From Capitella teleta (Eukaryota > Annelida > Polychaeta > Capitellidae), in contig KB300220.1 of the NCBI GenBank assembly GCA_000328365.1, positions 38,436 to 102,435 of the forward strand: a stretch of 64,000 nt of DNA. The letters are read 5' to 3'. This document shows, in pieces, positions 12,219-23,841 of the stretch. The notes beneath the pieces were generated by a model, which saw only the letters and a program-made list of their open reading frames with translations, ran no database searches and was not told where the DNA came from. Within the stretch, counting starts at the first letter, position 1. Every line of letters begins with the position of its first letter. Position numbers and translations under genes: made by a program.

Positions 12219-13441
12219 TGGATAATCTTGTGTACCACTCTGCTCGCTCTCCACGCAGTCGATTCCTATGAGGTTCTCTTCAATGGTGAGCAAATTCAAT
12301 CCTCGTCTCAGAAATGAAACTCTGTATATTTTTCTTCAATGCAGACAACTTGAAGATGAAGCTGACGCTTACTCAGAACAGCTCTGTGCAACTTCCGACA
12401 AATATCTTTGCGACTCACCTCCCTATTAACATGTCTGCAACCGTTTTAGAAAACTCAACTGATGTCACATACTTGTACCGTTGGTGGCGGAACGATCGCC
12501 CAGTGACGAAGTTTACAGAGCAATGCTATTATGTAACCACATTCTCTGATGCAAGACCAAAGTTTGTTGGCGTTGAAATTAAAATGGCGAAATCAGAAAC
12601 TGACCCATTGACTAACTCCACAACTGTGATTATTCTGCAAGGTAATATTTCCTTGTATGATTCTTCTATTGTATATATCTGAGATTTCAAATTAAGATGC
12701 TGTAACGAATATGATGACGATGTTGAATTCATCAATCCTAGCTGGAGAGATAATGCACGCTGAGGTCACTTGTAATGGAAGGTAGGAATGTCAGCGTTTG
12801 GAAATTTGTTTATAATATTATCAATTCTTCAGTCCTCCGTTTATTCTGGCGTGGAGCGTCATTGGTCCTGTGAATTCTCCACCAACAGTATGTGAAGAGT
12901 TAAGCCACTGCCGCCTGTCAGTTGCTTTTAACGCTTCTTTGCCTGGGAATTACACGCTAATCACCAATGCTTCCAATCTTGTCAGTACGAATTCCACGCA
13001 AGCAGAATTTGCTGTGAGCAAAAATGGTGATTTTATGCACAATTTAGCTTGATTTTAGGAATTGATTTTTTTTTTTTTTTTTTTTCAGACCTGAACAACT
13101 CACCGATTCCCGCTGGAATACCAATTTTATGTGCATCAATTGCTTTAGCGTTTTTTTGTTTGTTTTTCATCGCCTACAAGAAGGATCTGCTCTCGGAAAC
13201 CAACGTTGAAACCGCAAGTTTTTCGCTGCCTGAATCACGAGCCTTCTTTTTTGAGAAAGCCTCTCGTCGTTTCAACGCTATGAAAGATGGCCTTAGGAGA
13301 GCGTACCACAGTATACAGGAGCGCTATGAGGCGATGAAAACAAAGGAATCTACAACCCCAGTTGTGTATCGCATGTCCAGCCCGGCATCATACGGTACAC
13401 TCGAGGATTCTTTGACAAACTCAGTTCACTTTGAATGCTGA
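12219..13441 (+). CDS. TMEM130: TMEM130-like type I membrane glycoprotein (5' partial)
   Basis: Five exons join in phase: 12219-12285, 12345-12641, 12742-12781, 12833-13026 and 13089-13441, giving about 316 residues. The first begins inside a hydrophobic signal-like stretch (WIILCTTLLALHAV), and no start codon was found. The ectodomain is rich in N-x-S/T sites and includes YRWWRNDRP, the position where vertebrate TMEM130 has its PKD domain. It then has GSPPFILAWS and LPGNYTLITNASNLVST, which match the TMEM130 membrane-proximal part. A membrane span (ILCASIALAFFCLFFIAY) precedes a basic tail of about 85 residues rich in Lys, Arg, Ser and Tyr, ending HFEC. The first exon boundary is uncertain, because a second acceptor exists at 12259. 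Poly(A) signal at 13857. The role of TMEM130 is poorly known; it belongs to the PMEL/GPNMB-related group. Confidence 0.7.
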
Positions 13442-14183
13442 TGCCGATACTCAAATTCTCAAATATGCGCAAATAGAAAATGACTCAATTTCTAAGTTTA
13501 TAATTATTGCAAAGAATCTCAACTTTACCAAAATTAGTCAAAACTTTTTTTTTTATATGAATGCATGGTTAAATTGGTGTAATATTTCACTGATTGAATA
13601 ATGCATAAATTATTCTGCCTGGTTTGCATTTTTCTATGTCCATCCAGTATTGTAATTATTTATTTTTTTCTTATACTTTAAATACTCTTTAACACAATGT
13701 ATAAAATGTTTGATACTCGTGCCAATTTTGGAATATTTAATTCCACTTTATTTGTAGGGATAAGAAAAGTCCCTCTTTGTATGCTAAATTTTCCTAGTCC
13801 TGCTCGATCGATGTGTGTCAATTTTTGTCCAATTTGCTCTTTATGTAATTTACTTCAATAAAATATATGAAAAGAGTACATGTATATATATCAGTTGTTG
13901 GTCATTAATTGTTTCAAATTGTTACATAATAATATAGTTTAGTCTCCTAAGATGTGATCCGCCACGACGAAATCAGTCTAAAGTTGCAGAGCGTAAGAGA
14001 GGTAGAGGGATAAACAGCCCGAGACGAAAACATTTCAATTTTCAGATTTCACTGTATTCCGGTAGATCTTAACTTTAATATTCCTTGGCGCGTGAGGTGT
14101 TTTGGTGCGCGTGGCATCGTTGGTCAACCGTAGAAGAGTGCCGCCCCCTGGCGAATGGATGCGAACTAACGAATCGGAACAAA
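13442..14183. other. 3' flank of TMEM130-like gene and 5' flank of PWWP2
   Basis: AT-rich 3' sequence with an AATAAA at 13857, then a more GC-rich 200 bases that probably contain the PWWP2 promoter and 5' leader. No further coding sequence is seen. Confidence 0.5.
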
Positions 14184-17100
14184 ATGGAAATGGGAGAAAA
14201 TCCGATCTCTGCGGGTGCAAAACTCGAAGTTACGGTCGAAACTGCCCAGAATGGTGTATTAGTAGTTCGATACGAATCTCAAGGAACATTATTCCGGGGC
14301 GTTTTACTGGACTCCATTCGGCGGTGAGTTCGGGTCGACTTCCTTGACAGTACAATGAGCGATAATGAACTCAAAATCCGGCACCGAATGACAGACGATT
14401 GTCAGGTGAATCGGGTGGGGTCTGCAGTGTATAGAGATCATCGGAACGCGGAACCGGATATCCCGCAGGTCTCCTCTGGTCGGGACCGGAACGCGGAGCA
14501 AGGAGCCACATTCCCAAAACAATCATTCCCCCAATCAAGGGTGTTCCCTAGCTGACATACTACAGCGAGCCCAATGGGTCTCGCTTAGCACAGATTCTCG
14601 GGCGAGGTCTGTATACCTCGCCCGACGGTAAACCGCTTCTTTTTGCGTCTACTGGCAGCGAGGCTCCACACTCAGCCGATTGCATGATAAATATAGACAT
14701 ATTATCCGACAAATCCTTGTGTTTAAGCCCTCCAGACATTAGATGGTATATTTATGCTCCAAGAAAAAACAATATGAGCCAGTACCATCATGTCGAACTT
14801 ACATTAATTAAAACCCGCAACAAAATATCACTTCGTGAAAAAGTAAACAAATGCCATTTTGCGAGTGACGTATTGCGTTTACCGTACAGCGAGACCCATT
14901 GGGCTCGCTGTAGTATGTCAGCTAGGTCTCGCTGTACGGTAAACGCATTAAACTCCAGTTCGCGAACTGGTATACAGAACTGGTATACAGACCTCGCCCG
15001 AGAATCTGTGCTAGGTGTTCCCCTTCACTTCAGGACAGGCGCGTAGTCTACGTACAGCTGCCTCTTCTCCTTCGTATCCACGGAGCAAATCCCAAAACTC
15101 CTCGCCACTCTGTGCAACTATCTGGGCATTACAGTGCAGCCGAATGCTATTCCTTGCCGCAGTACTGTGGAGGCCATGGGAGTGGAGCTTGCCATTTGGA
15201 GTGATTTTCAAGTGGCCAAAGTACTTTCTACACAGAAAAACTTAACCATTGGTTTTGATGCCACCACCCAGGGTGGCATTCATATGAACAACAATTGTTT
15301 TGTCCTCGGTGTGGACCAGTTGGCTGGGCGCACAGCACTGGATTACGCCACTCACATATCTATAACTCTAGGTAGACTTGCCTCGGTCTATTCTACAATT
15401 ACCAGTAGTAATTATACTTCAACAAAGAAATTGTTCATTAATAATATCACCTCAGTTATGACTGACAGAGCCAGCGAGAGAACAATTCTGCAGTTGGATT
15501 AGTAAATGATAATTTTGATTAAACATTAGTTGAAGTAAATTGCCACCTACATCCTCTGGATACTATTAGCTCCAAATGCAAATCGGTCCTTCTTCCTCTT
15601 GAGAAAGAAAATTCCATCAAGGGATTGTTATTTGGAGCATCCTGTGGGGCTGAAAAGATCTGAGATTCTTGGCTTAAAGATTCTTGCCATGAACAAGATG
15701 AGGTTCAAGGATGGCACAGGTTTAGAGATTTCCTGGTGGAGAGCGGCCTTGGCACTGGCTATGTCAGCCGCTACAGAGCCAACCGCCTCCATGTTGTCTT
15801 TCATTTGGCAGGCATCTACATTCATTTTTAGAATACTTGAAAAACAAATGTAATAGTTCTTTTAAGCCTGCTCTGATTGGAGATTTCACCAATCCTTTTT
15901 ATATTTCTGAGTTGCGTGCAATGGGCATGGTGGGAAGGCTGTTGTCCAGCCCTTGGATGAAGCTGTTCTACAGCAACTCAGCATCCATGTCCTACATTGA
16001 GGGAGTGGTTGTTGTCAAAAGAATTGTTGACAACAGCCACAAGAGTTGTTGGCATACTGTCGTTCAAGTACTGGAATGACAGTACACCAATGTTTTCTCC
16101 CTGGACTCTGAGGCAATGGCGGCCTTGTATGATCCCACCTCTAGAGCGAGGCTCCACAACATTGATGCTGAAGAGGTGTTCAGTGCAGCCATTGCCAGAG
16201 CCCCCAATGCCATCATGACCTTGATTTTGGCTGAAATCCGGGCCAGGAAAAATGATACTTTGAATTATTTACAACATATTGATAATACTAACAATTACTA
16301 CTAACAGGTTGTTACTATGTCAGCCAAAGCTAAGTCAAAGGCGCTACAGGATCATAAATCACTGTTAATGAATTATCTTCTCGAATAGCTAGTAAACATA
16401 AAAAAAAAAATGTCTGGAAAAAAAAAATAGCATTGTTCAAATCAAATCCCTCTAGGTGATTTGATTGAGGCTTTTCCTGGATGACTCCAGTGCGGAAAAA
16501 TTGTATTTTGATAATGGAAGGGCTTCCAAAGTGAACATCATCCACAATTTGGCAGAAGGCCAAAAATTTGAAACTGTGACATATTATGGAAGAATAGAAA
16601 CAGCAAAAATTACAAAATTGAAAAAGAAATGTTATTTCATATTGGAAACCACATGAACTTTTTTTCACATTCTTTGTTTATAGTAATTTTTATTAATTTA
16701 TGTGCATTCTAATACAATGATTATGCTCTGAAAGGTCTGTATAGATCCGTTCTGAAATAAAAAAGTTAGAGTAAATTTTGTGTGTATTATTGCACTGGGC
16801 CAAACTTTTTCCTCTCTCAACAATGTTAAAGATTCTTGTCACTCTTTTGGTGACATCTTCAGTTACCTTCATACAAAAATAATTTTGGTATCATTTTAAA
16901 GGTTTTTGAGCATTGTTTAAGGTGATATATAATAGTGTGTATTTAATTGTACTTGAAAATTTAACTGACGTCCCTACCAAAAGTTGCAAAAATATATACA
17001 ATAATTAAAACATTGATACTGTTAACCTTACCACTTCATTTTATTATAATTATTTACCTCAATAGGCTCTAGGCTCTAGTCCTGAACGCCTGTCCTCTAG

Positions 17101-18346
17101 TGCAGGGTGAGTGTACACTAAGGCATGTGATGAAAGTCATCTGTTCACTACAACTCTTTGCGTGCACTGCTTCAGAAATTTCACCCTGAATGCCATAACT
17201 GCTCAGTTTCATTAGCAAATGGCTGCTCAGCTTCATGTACAATGAATTTATTATAGATCTATGTCTATAGAAAAGTGAAAGTATTATTGATCTTTTTATT
17301 TCCGCAGATTTTGGTCAAATGACATGAACTCGGAGGAGGCAGCGGTTGCATGCTCAGCTGAAGAAACCAAATTGGAAATCTCGGCTCTGTACCAACGCCA
17401 CACGTACTTCAAAGGTTTACATGCGTCTGAAAGCAGGAAACTGCCACCTGCCAAGAAGGACATTGCGAGGTTACTATGGCAGAAAGGTCATAAGTCACTC
17501 GCAAGACCCCCATGTGACCCTCGCAGTTCATGTCAGAAAACGCTGAAGAGAGAGGAGAGTACCCCGACCGGGATGAACGCCAATCCCAACAAGAGCTTAC
17601 TCAGTCACTTCACGCCAGCCATCACCATTTCCTACTCGACCCCCGAGGGAGAAGACGCAGTTGTGAAGATTCAACCGCGACCGAGTCACCATGAAGACCA
17701 AGAGAAATTACTCGCTCAGCTGATCGAAGGGGACGGCATTGACAACGAGGCGTACCGACGGTTGAGGCGAGCCCTGAAGTTGGCGCGCAGGAAACACAAG
17801 CTAGACGTCACCCCAAGTGGAACAGAAAGCACGCGAAAGAAACCGATTCTGAGAACAACCATGAAAGTGACGTCACAGAGGAAGGCATCACGCAACAGTG
17901 TCATGCGAGCGAAAAAAGAACGACAGAAGAAAGCACGGGCGGTGCTCTGCAAGAGAACGGAGAATGAGCAGGATGTGAGCCCAGGGGGCGCCAGTGGTGC
18001 CGAGGAGGTGACTGAGGTTGTGATGGGCGATGGCACCACGTTTCAATGCGGCTCCATCGCATGGGCTAAGATCGTGGGCTGCCCCTGGTGGCCGTGTCGC
18101 GTGAGGACGTTTGTGAAGACCGAGAACCCTGAAGGGGGCGCCACTTACACTGCCAATGTTTCGTGGTTCGCCACTAAGACCTTCTCCATGGTCGACTGCA
18201 CTGACATGCGTCCTTTTCTTGAAGATTTTCATTTGCGTTACACGCGAAAACAGCGCAAGTCTGGATATCGTTCAGCCGTACGCAACGCTCTGGCCGTCGC
18301 TAAACTCATGACGAAGAACAGTGATTTCCTGTCCTTGAAAATCTGA
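14184..18346 (+). CDS. PWWP2: PWWP2A/PWWP2B-type chromatin protein
   Basis: Two exons join in phase (14184-14323 and 17308-18346) to give 392 residues. Exon 1 encodes the short conserved N-terminal module, here GAKLEVTVETAQNGVLVV then GTLFRGVLLDS, matching the start of vertebrate PWWP2 proteins. Exon 2 has the internal motif ISYSTPEGEDAVVKI (vertebrate ISYSTPQGKGEVVKI), a Lys/Arg-rich middle, and a C-terminal PWWP domain beginning SIAWAKIVGCPWWPCRV. The aromatic cage residues and the following VSWFATKTFS strand are visible, then a PFLEDFHLRYTRKQRK helix. Vertebrate PWWP2A binds H2A.Z nucleosomes and recruits an MTA1-HDAC (NuRD-like) complex; a nuclear role is inferred. The protein is shorter than the vertebrate forms (about 590-755), mainly in the disordered middle. 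The 2984-base intron carries two mobile elements. Confidence 0.9.
14540..15022. repeat. Palindromic mosaic element in the PWWP2 intron
   Basis: The segment 14549-14587 recurs in reverse complement at 14889-14925 (agcgagacccattgggctcg and onwards). The segment 14587-14617 recurs in reverse complement at 14982-15012 (cagacctcgcccgagaatct). In addition, 14873-14949 forms its own hairpin with about 23-base arms (tgcgtttaccgtacagcgag and its complement). No coding sequence is present. A shorter relative lies at 29773-29830. It looks like a non-autonomous foldback or MITE-type element. Confidence 0.7.
15040..16310 (+). pseudogene. DNA-transposon transposase relic of unassigned superfamily
   Basis: A chain of plus-strand open pieces spans about 400 residues with at least two stops and frame changes (near 15502, 15650 and 16079). 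The first piece (15134-15502) has KNLTIGFDATTQGGIHMNN and, later, NITSVMTDRASE. Further on are VNCHLHPLD (about 15538), YRANRLHVVFHLAG (about 15772) and RIVDNSHKSCWH (about 16020). I recall this combination from a multi-copy invertebrate family with an RNase-H-like fold, but cannot name its superfamily. No terminal repeats are obvious. It lies in the PWWP2 intron in the same orientation as the gene. Confidence 0.55.
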
Positions 18347-19945
18347 ACGGTGAAAAGCATTTTTAAACCTCCCGTCCCTCGGTTGTCCTGTGATATAATT
18401 TTTTTAAGATCATCCAAATTTAAAAAAAAAAAACCTCAACAAAATGTTTGTTTTTTCAATTTTTATTTGTTATGTATTTTGAGTAGTGCCGGTTTTTAAT
18501 TGTTCTTTGAATTTTTCTCTTTCTCTGGTTTTCCAAATTCTGTGCAATCGGACAATCTTATTTTTTTACGTTGACACCCAGAACTCAATAACTGCTCGCA
18601 GCATTTGTAATTGATGTTTTTGGAGTATTATTGTAGGATTGAAAGTATGAATCGTGTATGCAGCAATTGTAATCCATCAACAAAGGGAATTTATCTTTTA
18701 ATTCCATTTCTAGATTGGCAGCTTGACCTATTTTCTTCATTTCATTGCAACAAAATGTAATCAATATTCCTGCGTTCAAGGAATCAGCAATTTCTTTTAT
18801 ATCAATTCTTCCAATATTTATTTTTTATTTCATTTTACATTTGAACCTAAATTTTATGCTCATTGTTTTCAACTTTTCAGCGTCCAAATCGATTTTAATG
18901 TTGAGTCCAAACCGCCCCTCTGTACGCTGAGGAATCATCCCAAAGGATGCTGGCATCCCGTGGCTGGTTTCTACAAATCCTGTGGACTTAATATTTCTAA
19001 ATTCAGAATGCCTTAATAACTAATTCATTAATTGATTAATTAATTCTCTTCACAATCTCCACATATTCAGGAATTTCACTCCGAAGTCCATAACAGAGTC
19101 CTTCATAGCATTAACAAATTATGCTTTGCTTATTTAACATTTCAGATTTAAATGGTTCAATTTACTGTCCATTTTCCCTTTCCCTTTCTACTGCTTGTTA
19201 TCTGTATACGTAGAATTGTAGCCTTTTCTGTGTTTTCACAGGTTTTTTGTTTTGTTTTCTGTAGTGATTTTTATTCCGTTCTGAGTTACTTCCAGCAGAG
19301 GATTCTACGTGAATATTTCATAGGATTCAATCAGCATGATTATATATCGTAATTTTATTAATAAAACTTGTATGATGAAATACTTGTGTGTTTTTTCCTA
19401 TGGTGATCTGAGGATTCAGTATTTTTTAATGAGATACTTGCTACACTTTTATACACTAGGCCTTAATTCATACATGTTGGCTGAGCAAATTAACTGAATA
19501 GAAAAATGAAGTAGGAAATACAATGTACAAAGCGTTCTTCATTGCTGAGATGACAGCCTAAAAATTTGAGTTTAAATTTGAGAAATAATGTTTAATTATG
19601 CATTACCTACTAAGTACATTCATTGAAAATAAACAGCAAATTCAGTTATGCTGTTAATGCTATACCTTCGCACACCAGCGTAATGTTTTTTCACTTTCAT
19701 CAAACCACCTGAAATGTCTTTTTCCTTTGCCTCAACAATCACTTGGCTGCGAGTGCTTACAAGTAGTCAGCATGATACATGACACATGCAGGCGCATTGT
19801 GGCATTGTTGGTCAACCATAAGTTCAGTACTTGACTCTTTGAGTAATTTTATTTCCGTGTTTTTGCATCGAGTTGGCTTATTCTGTTTACAAACTCAGCT
19901 GACGCTTTAATTTACGACGTTAGACAAATAATTTCGCCATTTGAA
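18347..19945. other. 3' flank of PWWP2 and 5' flank of NRBF2
   Basis: AT-rich sequence with short T tracts. I see no gene, no recognisable transposon coding sequence and no strong repeat. The last few hundred bases should contain the NRBF2 promoter and leader. Confidence 0.45.
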
Positions 19946-22488
19946 ATGGACGTCAGCCAGTCACCTCTGAATCTGGTTTGTATAAGACCTTTGTGATCTT
20001 TTGGATATTTATTCTATTGAATGTGTTTGGTGCAGCCGCGTTGAAACACTATAGTGAGAAGTCAATAGAGTAATAGCACTTGGTAGTTGAGTTGCCAGTT
20101 GGTTAGTTGGTAATACTAATTACAGTAAAACCCCGCTAACTCGAATTTGAAGGGACCAGCGAAAACACTTCGACGAAGAGGGTTTTCGACGAATCGGGGT
20201 TTTCGGATTCTCAACATTTTGGTAACGTTATGATCTATGAGATGACGTTATGATAGCGTGTTGATCTCAAATTACGTTATGATAGCGTAATGACCTACCC
20301 TTGAACACTTTAAAGCTACCAACACATGAAAAAAAATGAAAAAAACTAAAACGATTTGTTTGCGTTGTTTACTACAAAATATACAAAATCGGCCCAGAGA
20401 GGGGGATATTCTTTGTTCTTGCCGCCTTGAACCACAGCATCAACGTCTCTTCCAAGTCCGGGTATTCAAACAACCTCGCTCGCTTCCTGTCACCTCCACT
20501 CTCTCTGTAATGCGCTTGAATCTTCTCAGAATTTTTGATCCAAGTTGACAGGGTGCTTGGTGGGAATCCAAACTTATCGGCGATGGCCTTAAGTCTGCAA
20601 TAATAGCGATAGTCGCTAATATTGCAGAGTTGTCTCGCAGAGATTCGTCGACAGAATGATTAATTTGTTGTGACGAATGATCGGGTTTTATACTGATGGG
20701 CAGAGTTTGTTTATTATTGATGTTTCCTGCCTATTCAACATCTGAAGCTATACAGCTTTCTGTAATCGTCTTCATCAAAGACGCCTTCATGTGTTTTACT
20801 CCGATCGAAAATCCACTACATGCTCTCTCTTCTATTGTTAACCAAGCATCGTGAATGCGAGAGATGACACGCGAGTCGAACTCTGTAAACGATTGTCCAA
20901 AACAGTAAACAGAGTTGCGTTAATTACAATTAGCAAAAGGGTTCTTTGATCTCAAAAAAAAAAAAAACAAACAAACAAACTTCGACGAATACGATTCGAT
21001 TTTGCTCAAGGGACCGAAAAATATGTTCGAGGAACAGGGTTTTTCGACGAAGCGGGGTTCGAGGAATCCGAGCAATCTGTAATGCTAAAGTATAGGGGAG
21101 TCGTCGGGACTTTGAGAACACTTCGACGAAGAGGGGTCTTCGAGTTATCCGTTTTCGAGTTAGCGGGGTTTTACTGTATAAATTTATAATACTTAATAGC
21201 TGCATTGATTCTCAATATCACGATAATGATTATGATTCTGGAGCCATAATCTGTGGGGATAAGGTTAACAGTGACTCACATGCAGTGAGTCACTGTGTGT
21301 CCAACTGGCTCAGTCACTCACTCAGTCCTAGCTCCCCAAGCCGTAGCGTAGTGCACTACTCCGCTACCCTTGGGGAGCTAACTCAGTCCCAGTGACTGAG
21401 CAGTCTGCTCACGTGACTCAGTTTGTCCTAACCCTAGCAATTGTTATTATAAGCCCATGGTGTAAACTCTGTTGCCTGGTTCCAAAACTAGGTCATTGAG
21501 GTCACTGAGCCATCCGCAAATCAATCAGTGGCAATTAAATTCTTTTGCGTTTGCAGGCACACCAAGAGGGCCGTAAAGCCGAGCGTTTACTGGCAGCCAC
21601 CAAATACGACAGGGCCATCGAATGTCACCAGAAAGCAGCTGGTGAGAATATCCTCAAAATCATTCATTCTCCTGCACATTCTCACAATCATGTCCTTTTC
21701 CAGATCTGCTCAGTGAAGCCTTGAAGTCAACATCCATTCCGCAGATGAGAGAATCTTTATCTCTTCAGCGCAAACAGCACCTGCAGCAGAAGAAGGTCAT
21801 CCGGTACAAACAGCAAGTGGCCGCGCTTCATGACGCAGCCCTGGATGACGACGAAACGCCTGCAGATGGTGCTCAGCAGCAAACCTTAAATCTTCTGGAA
21901 TCTGACGAAGGAGACATCCGTCGTTGCGATGATTCCATGATGACCAGCGTGCATCGGACGATCGAAGAATGCGATTCGCTCCTTCAGTTCTTGAACGATA
22001 GAGCCACAGCTGCTGGGCGCACCTATCACCAACCCGACACGCTGAAAATTCTGCTAACCCACAACAATTACGATGTGCACGGAACGAAGATTCCGAAAGA
22101 TGATCAATTAATCATCGAAGAACTGAGACTGCATAACGTAGCGCTGAGGAGTCACATCACCGATCTGTTGACTGAGTCTGATGAAAATCGCATCCAGATG
22201 AAGAATTACGAGCAGGAGTTGAATCAGTATCGTCAGGAAAATTACGAACTGAAAGAGAAGGTTCTCAAGTACCAACGTGCCGCTCAGCGTAACCGACATC
22301 GAATCACTGATGAGTACGAAATGGAGAAATCGGTGGAAGGTCAAAATTATCCATTTCCGAGCTGCATGAATTTGGACGATTTGCCAGGACTGAAACTCCC
22401 TCCCTTGGAGATGCCAGAGTTTGATTTTGATTCACTTAAAATTGCTAGCTCTGACCAGATTGATGAAACTGACTCAGATCCGTCATGA
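19946..22488 (+). CDS. NRBF2: NRBF2 autophagy protein (PI3-kinase complex I subunit)
   Basis: Three exons join in phase (19946-19975, 21557-21641 and 21704-22488) to give 299 residues. Exon 1 holds only ten codons, MDVSQSPLNL, which fit human MEVMEGPLNL. They join AHQEGRKAERLLAATKYDRA and then the rest of a MIT domain (residues about 11-85), the module that binds the ATG14-Beclin1-VPS34-VPS15 complex. A second recognisable part is KIPKDDQLIIEELRLHNV followed by a coiled coil (about residues 180-240) that dimerises the vertebrate protein. The C-terminus has a Pro-rich LPGLKLPPLEMPEFDF as in vertebrates. Length is close to human (287). Intron 1 is 1581 bases and contains a Tigger-like element and a foldback element. 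SNAP29 lies 1.35 kb downstream on the same strand. Confidence 0.9.
20123..21176 (-). mobile_element. Tigger/pogo-like DNA transposon, internally deleted
   Basis: The element has terminal inverted repeats beginning cagtaaaaccccgctaactc at 20123 and ending with its complement at 21176. A TA sits on each side (20121-20122 and 21177-21178), as expected for Tc1/mariner-superfamily insertion. Subterminal words ttcgacgaag recur at both ends. The minus strand at about 20600-20372 encodes the CENP-B-like DNA-binding part of a pogo transposase (ADKFGFPPSTLSTWIKN, then LFEYPDLEETLMLWFKAAR, then NIPLSGPIL). The DDE domain is missing, so the copy is non-autonomous. It sits in intron 1 of NRBF2, opposite to the gene. 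Confidence 0.9.
21260..21434. repeat. Foldback (MITE-like) element in NRBF2 intron 1
   Basis: A perfect 12-base inverted pair (tagctccccaag at 21329 and its complement ending at 21381) encloses a smaller palindrome (tagtgcacta). The outer flanks are also inverted and imperfect: ggctcagtcact on the left, agtgactgagca on the right. The whole 175 bases can fold into one long hairpin. No coding sequence is present. Confidence 0.7.
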
Positions 22489-23841
22489 CTCTTAAATTTC
22501 TTCCATTAATATATTTTCATTCGTGGTTAGTGATGTCGTGCGTGTAGATTTTTCAAATGGAACTCTGCAATTCAGCCCTATACAAATACTTTTACTTATT
22601 CTTATACCACAAATGCTATGCATGCTACATTGCATGTTTTTACCTGTGTGTTTTTTCATTCCTCATTTGTTAAATTATACTACTTGTTTGATCCATGGAT
22701 TTTTCCATTTTCCTTAATTTATAACTAAAATTACAGTCTGTATAACGGATTAAGCATTCAGCAATCTACTTTCTCTCAATATTTTATTTGTTTGAGCCGC
22801 ATCGCTGGATTCCGTTCATTTCGCTCGCATCAATTGAAGGTGCATGCCACTTTGATATCCATGAACACTTTAATTATTATAATAACATTATATTTAAAAG
22901 CTGCCTTGATCTGATCTGGTTAACTTATTCATCAAAATAAACCAAATCAATTATTCTGGTTGTGTGTTAAACTGTAAACTGATTAATGGGAGAAATCCAA
23001 GAGTCTTTGCATTCACTTTTTTGATTGATCTACAAAACCTGTGATGTGATCCATCATATTATGACACCAAATTATTTCTCTTGCGAATGTTTCTCATTTA
23101 ATATGCAACTAAGTTACCTTGTAATCACCATAATTAAATTATATAAATGAAGCATTTTGTTTCACACCTGTTCGGATAACGAGTATGAAATAGAGCTTTA
23201 ATTATGCATACTAAATGTAGACTTGGGCTCTGTAAGCATTTAAGAATACTGGAATTAGACTTCTGGGTGAGGTCTTTGCAACATTAAAAATAAATTTAAT
23301 TGTGCCATTAAAAATATTGTTTTTTGATACAATTTTATCTGGAGATAAGGGACATCTTAATTTCAGTTGAGTGGATCAAAATAAAAACAACAAATTATTT
23401 TTGCTCGATCGATGTAGCCTTCTATGGTGTACACAATTATTCGAATTATATTGGCTCATACGCATTTCCTGTTAGTACAATGGGTCAATATTTTGTCTTT
23501 TTCAATTTTTACATAATTCTGGCAGGGAAATGTGTTATAATTCTGTAAAATTGCGTATTGAGCCAAAATCTTGTTTCCTTATACCATTAGACATGAAGTG
23601 CTACACTGTACTAAGTATTGCGTGCACAACAACGGATACATGAAGCCTCATCAGAAAGTTTATCAGAAATGGCGCAATAATACGATCATAACGCACTTAG
23701 ATGTGTGATGGTAGGTAGGACTATTCAAAATTTCTGGTGGTAGGTAGGCGCACTGTATTTCAGGTCAAAGTTGAACGGGAAGAAGGTGTTTTTAATAAAC
23801 GCATTAAAACCCAAATAAGCTTTCCTCTCTGGTGATCTCCG
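22489..23841. other. Spacer between NRBF2 and SNAP29
   Basis: AT-rich 3' sequence of NRBF2 and the presumed SNAP29 promoter. I see no coding sequence or repeat with a recognisable family. Confidence 0.45.
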
